Source of the DNA: an uncultured Eubacteriales bacterium
GTDB lineage: Bacteria; Bacillota; Clostridia; Oscillospirales; Acutalibacteraceae
Direction: 5' to 3'
Assembly: GCA_900315875.1 (NCBI GenBank)
Contig: ONAX01000004.1
Location: 1 to 47,825 of the forward strand
DNA: 47,825 nt
The notes under the pieces were generated by a model. That model had not been told where the DNA came from. It saw only the letters and a program-made list of their open reading frames with translations, and ran no database searches. Both the position numbers and the translations under genes were made by a program. Within the stretch, counting starts at the first letter, position 1. Each line of letters opens with the position of its first letter. Shown here one piece after another: positions 1-6,736 of the stretch.

Positions 1-1
1 T

Positions 2-1153
2 GACGAACAATCAAATACAAAAGAAACGGTCAAGAATATGATGGAGGTCGTTGACAAAGATGGAAAGCACATAGGTCAAATTCCTTTTAACAGCGGAATG
101 ACACTGACAGACAACGGCATTTTCTATACAACTTTAATTTCAGGTACAACAAGCCCGGACACTATTGCTGTCGGATTGAACGAGGGTGAAAAGGATGTAG
201 TTGTATATCATTTGTATGATATAAAAACCGATGAAAGCTATGATTTCGGCAGTATACCCGATCAGGATTACGAAGCAGGATATTGCAGGATTGAACTTAA
301 CGGCAAGCTGTATACTCTCATAACAACAGGCAATGCTATGGACAATGAACCTGACCCGTTGATTCTTGCAGAGTTTGACCTTACAGATCATACGATCAGT
401 CAATACAGGATCTCAGATAACGGCTTTCCATATACAGCTATGGCATATGTTAATGGTAAACTACTCATACTTAATCACGATCAGACGGATGTGCTGAATG
501 ATAAGCTGTATTTATTCGAACCGGAAAATAAGCAGACAAAGCAGATTATGCAGTTTGAGCTTAACGGAAATACAGGTGATACGATAAGGTCGATGTACAG
601 CGACGGAAAGAGTATTTATATCCTGCGTCTCCATTTTGAAGGAGATAATAATGTCGCTATGTTCCTTGATACATATGACCTTGATTTCAAAAAGCTGGCT
701 GAAAAAGAGATTTCAGCTATGCTGAAAGAAAGTGCAGGAAAAAATCTCGTTACTGAGGATGTGGCAAACGAGATGAAACAGATGGTCAGCAACTTTATGG
801 TGCTGGATGAGAAATATATTTATTATGAAAATTTCAGCACAACAAGATTTTTAGGAAATGCTGAGGACGGAAAGCTGTTCAGCGAGACCAAAGGTGCAGG
901 AGATACATTCCTTGCTTCATCTGGAAGCGGTGCTCCATTCTTTTACTGTATTTTTGGCGGAGGAGAGAATGAAAACAGCATCTATGAATGGAAAGACGGA
1001 ACTTTAGAAAAAACGGTTTTCAAATCTGATGATGACCGCTATTATATAACAGCCGCATCACGAAGTCCTGACGGGAAAACACTCATACAAGTCGCTTATA
1101 CAAATCCGGAGGACAGAAACGATACTCTGCCGACAAAGATATATTTTTTCTGA
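2..1153 (+). CDS. Secreted propeller-like hypothetical protein, 5' end outside window
   Basis: The reading frame is open to the first base of the window, so the N-terminus is missing; the Met codons at 38-43 are probably internal. About 383 residues are visible and no membrane segment is seen. The protein is rich in short beta-strand-like stretches with recurrent Tyr, Asp and Gly and phrases such as KLYTLITTGN, GKLLILNHDQ and KSIYILRLHF. These resemble blades of a six- or seven-bladed propeller of the TolB/DUF5050 type. I recognise no catalytic motif. A strong hairpin terminator follows directly. The function is unknown and the fold is an inference from strand periodicity. Confidence 0.7.
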   Translation, partial: DEQSNTKETVKNMMEVVDKDGKHIGQIPFNSGMTLTDNGIFYTTLISGTTSPDTIAVGLNEGEKDVVVYHLYDIKTDESYDFGSIPDQDYEAGYCRIELNGKLYTLITTGNAMDNEPDPLILAEFDLTDHTISQYRISDNGFPYTAMAYVNGKLLILNHDQTDVLNDKLYLFEPENKQTKQIMQFELNGNTGDTIRSMYSDGKSIYILRLHFEGDNNVAMFLDTYDLDFKKLAEKEISAMLKESAGKNLVTEDVANEMKQMVSNFMVLDEKYIYYENFSTTRFLGNAEDGKLFSETKGAGDTFLASSGSGAPFFYCIFGGGENENSIYEWKDGTLEKTVFKSDDDRYYITAASRSPDGKTLIQVAYTNPEDRNDTLPTKIYFF

Positions 1154-1199
1154 CATTGTTTTACATCTCCATTACATTTCAGGTAAGACATGATAACAG

Positions 1200-1246
1200 C
1201 TCCCGATCTATACTTTTGTTACAAAGTACAGGTCGGGAGAATTTTT
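1200..1246 (+). terminator. Long hairpin terminator abutting the next start codon
   Basis: The 17-nt arms at 1200-1216 and 1223-1239 pair with one G-U and one mismatch around a 6-nt loop. A short T run at 1242-1246 follows. It ends the propeller-like gene. The 3' arm contains the GGGAG that would serve as ribosome site for the ATG at 1247, so stem formation would hide it. Confidence 0.75.
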
Positions 1247-1741
1247 ATGTATAAGATAATACTGAAAAATGAATATGAAAGCTACGTTTCAAAACAGCAG
1301 GGTATCAGCTTTATGCAGTCTGAGAAATGGAGCAAGGTCAAAACAGACTGGCTGTCAGAGCAAATTCTTTTGAAGGACGAATGTGGATATGTTCAGGGTG
1401 CGGTGCAGATGCTCATCAAAAAGATACCTTTTCTGCATACCTCGTTTATCTATGTTCCGAGAGGTCCTGTCTGCGATATGCACTACAAAAATGCGGTAAA
1501 AAGGCTGACAGAGCTTATCAGGCTGTATGCACAGAAGTATAATGCATTTATGGTACGGATTGATCCTATGATCGACCATAAAGATACACAGGCAATTGAA
1601 CTTTTGACATCTGTCGGTTTTAGCTATGATCCGAACAGGTCTGAGGACGATATGATACAGTCGCAAAAAAACTACATACTGAACATAGCAGGAAAAACAT
1701 CTGAACAGGTCTTTGACTATCTTATGATATTCACCTCGTGA
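1247..1741 (+). pseudogene. FemAB/FemX-type peptidoglycan bridge transferase, C-terminally truncated
   Basis: The start is taken at ATG 1247, which follows GGGAG. The 164 residues match the N-terminal half of FemAB-family aminoacyltransferases: FMQSEKWSKVK near the start, then IPFLHTSFIYVPRGPVCDM, then a run ending VRIDPMID. This is the usual order of the first GNAT-like lobe. Family members are about 330-450 residues. Here the frame stops at TGA 1739 just after the phrase SEQVFDYL, where the family normally continues into the RYNIRKA-like region. The sequence beyond belongs to an unrelated gene on the other strand. The intact family adds amino acids to the lipid II peptide; this copy should be inactive. 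Confidence 0.65.
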
Positions 1742-2202
1742 CGGGTCAATCGTTATGGTGTTTACCACATTGCGCTGAAGGAAACCCCAGCTCCAGAATG
1801 TATCGTCATCAAGTATCACATAGGAGAATATACCGTGACATTTCCTAAGCCATTCTCTTATTTCAAAAGGACGTGCGCGCGATCCCGATCCCTGACTTGT
1901 GGGTGTTATTCCTCGTATGGTGATGCTACCGTTTTCAATGCCTCATATAGTTCCGAAAAAGCTTTATCACCGTTTACTGTTTTTAATCCGTTTTCGACGA
2001 AACGATTGTAGCCTTGTTTCCATGAACTTGAAAGGACAACATCAGCGTCTGTTTCTTCGACTATTCTTCCGAGACGCTTGACCATATTCATATCGATTTT
2101 TACACCTTTGGCATATTCATCCCCTTCGTCGTTAAGAACACCGTCAATATCAAGGAAAATGACCTTATAAAATGGAAATATTTTATCTTCCTCTCTGACC
2201 AT
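1735..2202 (-). pseudogene. HAD-superfamily phosphatase (Swiss-army-knife RNA repair-like), frameshifted and truncated
   Basis: Reading leftwards, the first frame (2202-1906) carries the HAD signature YKVIFLDIDGVLND and then VVLSSSWKQG, the HAD motif II region. It stops after ASPYEE. A second frame resumes at once with GITPTSQGSGSRARPFE and continues through VILDDDTFWSW to TIDPSRG, the conserved tail of HAD_SAK-type phosphatases. The change of frame lies near 1912-1920. Homology ends near 1735, exactly where the FemAB fragment on the other strand also ends. No good ribosome site precedes 2202. I read it as a decayed gene cut by the same rearrangement. Confidence 0.65.
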
Positions 2203-2349
2203 ACGGTCGGTATACCATGAGAATTATTCTGTGATCTTTTCGCAGTGCAGAATAAAGTGAACTATATATCGACATACTATTCATAACCACTTATAAAAAT
2301 GGTCACAGCATTTTCTGAAAAATATTTCACTGAAAAACTATTCAGAACC

Positions 2350-2378
2350 TTGACGTTCGGGATGTGCTGTGGTAAAAT
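2350..2378 (+). promoter_or_regulatory. Sigma-A promoter of the AAA ATPase gene
   Basis: TTGACG at 2350-2355 and TAAAAT at 2373-2378 are separated by 17 bp. A TATAAT overlaps just downstream at 2378-2383. The gene starts 55 bp further on. Confidence 0.6.
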
Positions 2379-2433
2379 ATAATCAAACTGAAATATAATT
2401 CAGAGAATATATTTTCAGAAAAGATGTGATGCT

Positions 2434-3804
2434 ATGTTTATCGGCAGAGAAAACGAACTCAGGCAGTTAAATGCCGAGCTTTCCTTATGGAAACGAAAGA
2501 CAGCGGTGCTTGTCTACGGCAAACGAAGAGTCGGGAAAACCACCCTGCTGAGTGAAGCTGCAAAAGGATTTGACGGTGTTGTCATCAATCATATGTGCGT
2601 AACAAGCACCTTTGAGGGCAATATGGAACTGATCTATCAAAGCGTTTCAGAGGGGCTGGGTTTGCCGAATATCAGGTTCGGTTCGCTTTTTGAAATGATG
2701 GATTATCTGAAAACACTTGATAAAAAGATACTGCTCATCATCGACGAATACCCCTACCTCAAGCAAACGAAAAAGAAGAATGAGGTCGATTCCTATATGC
2801 AGGCAGTCATCGACAGGCTGCCCGAAAATGTCAAGCTGATACTCTGCGGCTCGTATATCACGGTGATGAAGGAACTGCTCGAAGAAGGCAATCCGCTGTT
2901 CGGCAGGTTCTCGCTGATACAGCATATCCGGGATTTTGACTATCTTGACGCAGCAAAGTTTTATCCCGGACTTTCCATTCGGGATAAGATAGCTTTTTAT
3001 GCAGTGTTCGGCGGAAGTCCCTACGTCCTGGAAAATCTTGACAAGAGTAAGACACTCCGCGAAAATATCGAACACCTGCTGCTGCCCGAAACAGGTCTGA
3101 TTCGGTCGCACATCGAGAATGTCATGCTAAGAGAAATCCAAAAGTCCTTTGATGCGAGGATATTGGAAGTTCTCGGCAACGGCAAAAAGCGTTACAGCGA
3201 GATACGGGACAGAATTGTAAGCACCGAAACAGGGTTGCTTGATAAGCAGTTGAAGATACTTCTCGACATGGAGACTATTCAGAAGACCGCCCCCATAAAC
3301 CGACGAAACGACAAGAAAAAGCAGTTTTACGAGATCGTGGATAATCTGATGCGTTTCTATTTCACTTTCATTTTCGGTAAGGCGGGAACTATTGCCCGTA
3401 TCGGTGAGGAGCAGTTTTTCAATCGAAATATTGACGCAGTACTGGATCAATTCATCAGCAGACGGCTTGAAGGTGTCGTCTTGCAATACTTCCACAGAGC
3501 CGCCCTGCAAGGCTTTTATCCCGATATTGACGATTTCGGCAGCTATTGGTACGATGACCCTGAAACGAAAACAAATGGTGAGTTTGACTGCGTGATACGG
3601 CATGGTGAGCAATATGATTTCTACGAATGCAAATACTTCGACCGTCCCATGAGCCTTGAGGAATGCTGTCAGGAAAAGGAACAGCTGGGTAGCATCAAGG
3701 GTATCACTGTGTCAGATGTAGGATTTGTCTGCACGGGGGGATTTGCGTTTGAATGTGCAAAAGAATTTACACTCATTGACGGAAAAAAGCTTTACTTCAT
3801 TTAA
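2434..3804 (+). CDS. AAA ATPase with C-terminal DUF234 nuclease-like domain
   Basis: This 456-residue protein belongs to the archaeal-type ATPase family (ATPase_2 plus DUF234). It opens with FIGRENELRQLN, has a Walker A motif GKRRVGKTTLL near residue 30 and a Walker B motif ILLIIDEYPYL near 100. A sensor-type phrase LILCGS follows near 140. A winged-helix-like middle region leads to a C-terminal section with GEFDCVIRHG and YDFYECKYF, the D...ExK arrangement of PD-(D/E)XK nucleases. It stands alone with its own promoter and terminator. Family members are common in anaerobes and mobile DNA; their cellular role is not established. Length is full for the family. Confidence 0.9.
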   Translation: MFIGRENELRQLNAELSLWKRKTAVLVYGKRRVGKTTLLSEAAKGFDGVVINHMCVTSTFEGNMELIYQSVSEGLGLPNIRFGSLFEMMDYLKTLDKKILLIIDEYPYLKQTKKKNEVDSYMQAVIDRLPENVKLILCGSYITVMKELLEEGNPLFGRFSLIQHIRDFDYLDAAKFYPGLSIRDKIAFYAVFGGSPYVLENLDKSKTLRENIEHLLLPETGLIRSHIENVMLREIQKSFDARILEVLGNGKKRYSEIRDRIVSTETGLLDKQLKILLDMETIQKTAPINRRNDKKKQFYEIVDNLMRFYFTFIFGKAGTIARIGEEQFFNRNIDAVLDQFISRRLEGVVLQYFHRAALQGFYPDIDDFGSYWYDDPETKTNGEFDCVIRHGEQYDFYECKYFDRPMSLEECCQEKEQLGSIKGITVSDVGFVCTGGFAFECAKEFTLIDGKKLYFI

Positions 3805-3812
3805 AATACAAC

Positions 3813-3846
3813 AGCCGCCCGGACTTTCACCCGGACGGCTTTCCTT
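3813..3846 (+). terminator. Intrinsic terminator after the ATPase gene
   Basis: AGCCGCCCGG and CCGGACGGCT-type arms (one G-U pair) surround a short loop and are followed by TTTCCTT. It overlaps the end of the remnant on the opposite strand. Confidence 0.75.
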
Positions 3847-4012
3847 ATGCTGTAATATGTAATCTCTCTGCAATCTCCTTTATTGCCATAATAAAACCAT
3901 GTTCATGTGTCAATGTTATCTGCGAGGGGTCGGCGGCGTGCCGCCGCTGTCAGATCAATTTGTCAGTTCCGGACAGGTCGTCTATCCTTCTGACAATTCC
4001 TGCCTTGCGCAT
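3845..4012 (-). pseudogene. AbrB/SpoVT-type regulator remnant with in-frame stop
   Basis: On the minus strand a good ribosome site (AAAGGAG) precedes ATG 4012. The peptide begins MRKAGIVRRIDDL, the classic N-terminus of SpoVT/AbrB-type transition-state regulators, which normally continue GRVVIPKEIR. Here the sequence instead runs SGTDKLI and hits TGA at 3952-3950. The same frame stays open beyond the stop for 34 more codons, containing ITLTHEHGFIMAIKEIAERL, to TAA at 3847-3845. A perfect GC hairpin (3931-3946) lies just after the stop. It looks like a fusion of a SpoVT-like start with another tail and is probably non-functional. The 20-codon peptide could still be made. Confidence 0.45.
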
Positions 4013-4245
4013 GGTTTATTTCTCCTTTGATACAAATTTATTCAAGGGTAGTATTTGTATTTTGAGAGAAAATATGCTTATCCGAAGTTGCATTAACACG
4101 GAATTGTTAATGCCGGAAATAAGTATCGGCTAAGTTTATAACTATTATAAGTCATGGGGGCGGATGAAAGTAGTCCATAGTCTTGGCAATATTAACAAAT
4201 ATAAGTTTCAAATCAAAGCAATGTTCGGAAATTATCTGGTGATTC

Positions 4246-4274
4246 TTGCTTTTTGTTTTTCACTTTTGTATAAT
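4246..4274 (+). promoter_or_regulatory. Promoter of the SMI1/KNR4-type gene
   Basis: TTGCTT at 4246-4251 and a perfect TATAAT at 4269-4274 have a 17-bp spacer. The region from 4013 to 4245 between the remnant and this promoter holds nothing else I can identify. Confidence 0.55.
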
Positions 4275-4357
4275 ATTGCATGGTATATATGCACAGTATG
4301 AAACAGCGTAATTATATTTGTTTTTGTCAAGATAATTGTTTTGGAGGAAATATCAGT

Positions 4358-4801
4358 ATGTACGATTATTTGAAGGATTATATTGAACCGGAAGGAAATA
4401 ATTATAATCATTTCTATCCCGTGAGTCAAGATGAGATCATTAAGGCTGAAAAAAGAATACAAATTGTTTTTCCTGCTGAATTAATTAATTTTTATAATGA
4501 AGTGGGTTATGGATTCTTGAGTAGCGATAAATATTATATTAACAGAATCATGTCACCAACCGATATTGCAGACTTTATGTGTAATGAAGAGCCATATGAC
4601 TGTATTGATAGATCTATTTATGAAGAAAACGAAATGGCTTTTATGCATATTTCAGGTGAGGATTTTTTAACTATCTTGTTAGATGGTGTTGACAAAGGTA
4701 GTATTATGTATTTTGGAACAATAATTGCTGAATCATTTTATTCCTTTGTTGAAAAAATGTACAATGAACCTAATTTCTATATGCGCAGGAATCATACTTA
4801 A
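4358..4801 (+). CDS. SMI1/KNR4 family (SUKH) protein
   Basis: The start is ATG 4358, preceded by GGAGG at 4343-4347; the frame is open upstream but has no ribosome site there. The 147-residue protein shows the SUKH pattern: VSQDEIIKAEKRIQIVFPAELINFY, then NEVGYGFL, then a Trp-poor C-terminal half ending FVEKMYNEPNFY. SUKH proteins are often immunity partners of polymorphic toxins, but no toxin gene is adjacent, so this may be an orphan immunity gene. It is AT-richer than its neighbours, which fits acquisition by transfer. It has its own promoter and terminator. Confidence 0.75.
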   Translation: MYDYLKDYIEPEGNNYNHFYPVSQDEIIKAEKRIQIVFPAELINFYNEVGYGFLSSDKYYINRIMSPTDIADFMCNEEPYDCIDRSIYEENEMAFMHISGEDFLTILLDGVDKGSIMYFGTIIAESFYSFVEKMYNEPNFYMRRNHT

Positions 4802-4818
4802 ATAACAATGCAACAACT

Positions 4819-4865
4819 ACCAACCGCAGAGCACCAAGAACAGGTGTGATGCGGTTGGCTTTTTA
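4819..4865 (+). terminator. Intrinsic terminator after the SUKH gene
   Basis: Arms CCAACCGCA (4820-4828) and TGCGGTTGG (4850-4858) are perfect complements and CTTTTTAT follows. From here to 5036 nothing further is recognised. Confidence 0.75.
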
Positions 4866-5036
4866 TGTGCGACCCGGCACACCCTATATTCCTTACGATC
4901 AGATTTTCAGTATATCAGTTCCCGCTGAATAATGATACATTGTTGTCTGATTTCCAATATGTAAAATTCTATTTCGGAAATTATTGTAAGAATAAAGATC
5001 CTGACGAGATATTTTTATAAATAATAAAAAACACTC

Positions 5037-5066
5037 TTGACAAAACGTAGTTAGTTGTGTTAAACT
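5037..5066 (+). promoter_or_regulatory. Promoter of the DUF2325-DUF3793-flavodoxin operon
   Basis: A perfect TTGACA at 5037-5042 is followed by TAAACT at 5061-5066, an 18-bp spacer. Two palindromic operators lie immediately downstream. Confidence 0.6.
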
Positions 5067-5074
5067 GTTTGTGG

Positions 5075-5130
5075 TTAGATAAATCTAATTATCTGACCAA
5101 CATTTTTGGATGTTAGTTAGATATATCTAA
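5075..5130 (+). promoter_or_regulatory. Twin palindromic operators, likely DtxR-family sites
   Basis: Two copies of a perfect-arm palindrome lie 42 bp apart: TTAGATAAATCTAA at 5075-5088 and TTAGATATATCTAA at 5117-5130. Forty-two bp is four helical turns, so bound dimers would share one face of the helix. Both lie between the predicted -10 box and the first start codon, a repressor position. The first copy is embedded in a longer imperfect inverted repeat at 5074-5099. A third copy of the TTAG-N6-CTAA form lies upstream of the FTR1 gene at 6703. The link to the DtxR-type regulator at 21411-21797 is inferred from gene content. Confidence 0.6.
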
Positions 5131-5143
5131 TTGCGGAGGAAAT

Positions 5144-5422
5144 ATGAGTGTGGTAATTGTAGGCGGAAATGAATGTATGGTCAGAGAATATACGGAGCTA
5201 TGTAAGAAATATAAATTCAAGGCAAAGGTCTATCCCAAAATGTGCAGAGGTTTGCAGAATATCGGAAGTCCTGATCTGCTGGTACTGTTTACGGATACAA
5301 TGTCACATAAAATGCTTCGTTGTGCACTAGATAGCGCAAAGGGGCAGAATATACCTGTGGAGCGTTCTCATTCAGGCTCCAAATCAGCCCTGAAAAATAT
5401 TCTTGACCGCTATGCCGGATAA
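5144..5422 (+). CDS. DUF2325 family protein
   Basis: This 92-residue protein starts after GGAGGAAAT. It has the DUF2325 layout: VVIVGGNECMVREY at the N-terminus, a central LLVLFTDTMSHKML, and a C-terminal GQNIPVERSHSGSKSALKNIL. The order of strands suggests a small Rossmann-like fold. DUF2325 genes in Firmicutes often lie near feoAB or other iron genes; the biochemical role is unknown. It leads a three-gene operon, 15 bp ahead of the DUF3793 gene, under two palindromic operators. No signal peptide is seen, so it is cytoplasmic. Confidence 0.85.
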   Translation: MSVVIVGGNECMVREYTELCKKYKFKAKVYPKMCRGLQNIGSPDLLVLFTDTMSHKMLRCALDSAKGQNIPVERSHSGSKSALKNILDRYAG

Positions 5423-5437
5423 AAGGAGTGAGAATTT

Positions 5438-5989
5438 ATGTCAGAGGAATTACTGTTAAGACACTGTTCACCTACAGTGATCGGTTTAAAGACAGCTAAT
5501 ATGTTTGTCTGTCGTTTTGACAGCAAGGAGCAGGAATGCAGCACTTTACAAAGGTTGAATAAAAAATTATGCTCCAAGGGACTGCGTATCATCCCTCTGC
5601 GGCATAATGAAGATAAAGTGCTTTTGTACCTTTACCGCCCGTCAAAGCTTAAAAGAGATCTGAAAGACACACAGGCCGACAAACTGCTTCAAAGCTGTGG
5701 CTATAGTTGCGGAAATATGAATCTCTGCATTGTTCAGCTAATAAAAAGACTCAGGGAAAACGAGGATTTTCCCCATGAGATCGGACTGTTTCTGGGTTAC
5801 CCACCCGAGGATGTCTGCGGTTTTATCGAGAACAAGGCACAGTGCTGCAAATGTGTAGGCTGCTGGAAGGTATACGGCGATGCAGAAAAAGCGCAGGCGA
5901 CATTTGAAAAATACAAGCGCTGCACAGAGCTTTGCTGTTCACTTGCAGCAAAAGGTGTCAGTATAGAAAAACTGGCAGCCTGTTATTAG
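5438..5989 (+). CDS. DUF3793 family cysteine-rich protein
   Basis: This 183-residue protein has features of DUF3793: LLLRHCSPTVIGLKTANMF near the start, GLRIIPLRHNEDKVLLYLYRP in the first third, and EIGLFLGYPPEDVCGFI followed by CCKCVGCWKVYGD. It has many cysteines (roughly 14), concentrated in the second half, which suggests metal or iron-sulfur binding. In clostridia this family is usually found with feoAB and flavodoxin genes, as here. It has no signal peptide. The function is not known; a role in iron handling is an inference from context and cysteine content. Confidence 0.85.
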   Translation: MSEELLLRHCSPTVIGLKTANMFVCRFDSKEQECSTLQRLNKKLCSKGLRIIPLRHNEDKVLLYLYRPSKLKRDLKDTQADKLLQSCGYSCGNMNLCIVQLIKRLRENEDFPHEIGLFLGYPPEDVCGFIENKAQCCKCVGCWKVYGDAEKAQATFEKYKRCTELCCSLAAKGVSIEKLAACY

Positions 5990-6045
5990 TATTAGTTCAT
6001 TCAGCCTTATGGCTTATGATAATAATTTATAAAGGAGTAATTTAT

Positions 6046-6468
6046 ATGAGTAAGGTAGCAGTAGTTTATTGGAGTGGAACAGGAAATACGGAAGAAATGG
6101 CAAAAGCAGTGTTAAAAGGCGCAAAGGATGCAGGCGCAGATGCGGAGCTTTTTACTGCTGACAGCTTTGGTGTTGAACAGATGGAAAGTTTTGACAGTGT
6201 TGCCCTCGGTTGTCCTGCAATGGGTGCAGAGGAATTGGAGGACGGCGAATTCCTGCCGATGTACGAGAGCATCAAGGATAAGCTCAGCGGTAAGAAAGTA
6301 GTTCTTTTCGGTTCCTACGGTTGGGGCGATGGCGAATGGATGAGAAACTGGGACGAGGAAGTCAAAGCTCTCGGTGTAGTTATTGCAGCGGATTTCGTTA
6401 TTGCCAATGAAGCACCTGATGATGGAGCAATAGCAGCTTGTGAAAGTCTTGGTGCAGCACTTGCCTGA
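6046..6468 (+). CDS. Short-chain flavodoxin
   Basis: The start is ATG 6046 after AAAGGAG; the open frame upstream has no ribosome site. The 140-residue length is standard for a short-chain flavodoxin. The FMN phosphate loop is WSGTGNTEEMA (residues 9-19), and the isoalloxazine loops are near GCPAMGAEELED and GSYGWGDGEWM. It carries one electron pair between ferredoxin-linked enzymes in the cytoplasm and commonly replaces ferredoxin when iron is scarce. Its place behind DtxR-type operators and next to the iron uptake operon fits that role. Confidence 0.93.
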   Translation: MSKVAVVYWSGTGNTEEMAKAVLKGAKDAGADAELFTADSFGVEQMESFDSVALGCPAMGAEELEDGEFLPMYESIKDKLSGKKVVLFGSYGWGDGEWMRNWDEEVKALGVVIAADFVIANEAPDDGAIAACESLGAALA

Positions 6469-6502
6469 ATAAACATATCAGAATGAAAACCGGAAAAAAG
6501 TG

Positions 6503-6531
6503 TTGACATTTGCGGGCAGAGGTGATATAAT
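6503..6531 (+). promoter_or_regulatory. Consensus promoter of the FTR1 iron uptake operon
   Basis: TTGACA at 6503-6508 and TATAAT at 6526-6531 are both perfect and separated by exactly 17 bp, predicting a strong promoter that needs repression. A large palindrome begins 2 bp after the -10 box. Confidence 0.8.
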
Positions 6532-6532
6532 C

Positions 6533-6556
6533 CTGTTAGTTTAATTGAACTAACAG
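6533..6556 (+). promoter_or_regulatory. Operator palindrome at the predicted start site
   Basis: Perfect 9-bp arms CTGTTAGTT (6533-6541) and AACTAACAG (6548-6556) flank six bases; counting inward, 11 of 12 positions pair. It covers the expected transcription start. It shares the TTAG...CTAA core with the sites at 5075, 5117 and 6703, although its inner spacing is longer (10 instead of 6). Confidence 0.6.
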
Positions 6557-6610
6557 CACTGTATATTTACGGCTTTTACTTATAAGAAGCTGCAAATATA
6601 TTATTTTATC

Positions 6611-6673
6611 ATCGTTTATTATGCATAACGGGTATATTATTACCCGGATAAAGCATATAAAACGATATTTTTT
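6611..6673 (+). terminator. Leader hairpin with T run upstream of FTR1, possible attenuator
   Basis: Three nested stems pair in register: ATCGTTT (6611-6617) with AAACGAT (6660-6666), ATGC (6621-6624) with GCAT (6653-6656), and CGGGT (6629-6633) with ACCCG (6642-6646). Six T follow at 6668-6673. It lies between the strong promoter and the first gene, 64 bp before the start codon, so it could abort transcripts. Confidence 0.5.
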
Positions 6674-6680
6674 GAGGCTG

Positions 6681-6716
6681 TAGTTCGATATAACTAATTA
6701 TATTAGAACTATCTAA
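6681..6716 (+). promoter_or_regulatory. Second operator pair before FTR1
   Basis: TAGTT-N6-AACTA at 6681-6696 is followed by TTAGAACTATCTAA at 6703-6716, the same TTAG-N6-CTAA form as the operators at 5075 and 5117. They end 20 bp before the FTR1 start codon. A weaker promoter could lie here (TTGAGG 6672-6677), which would bypass the leader hairpin. Confidence 0.5.
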
Positions 6717-6736
6717 TATTACGAGCGGGTGAAAAA

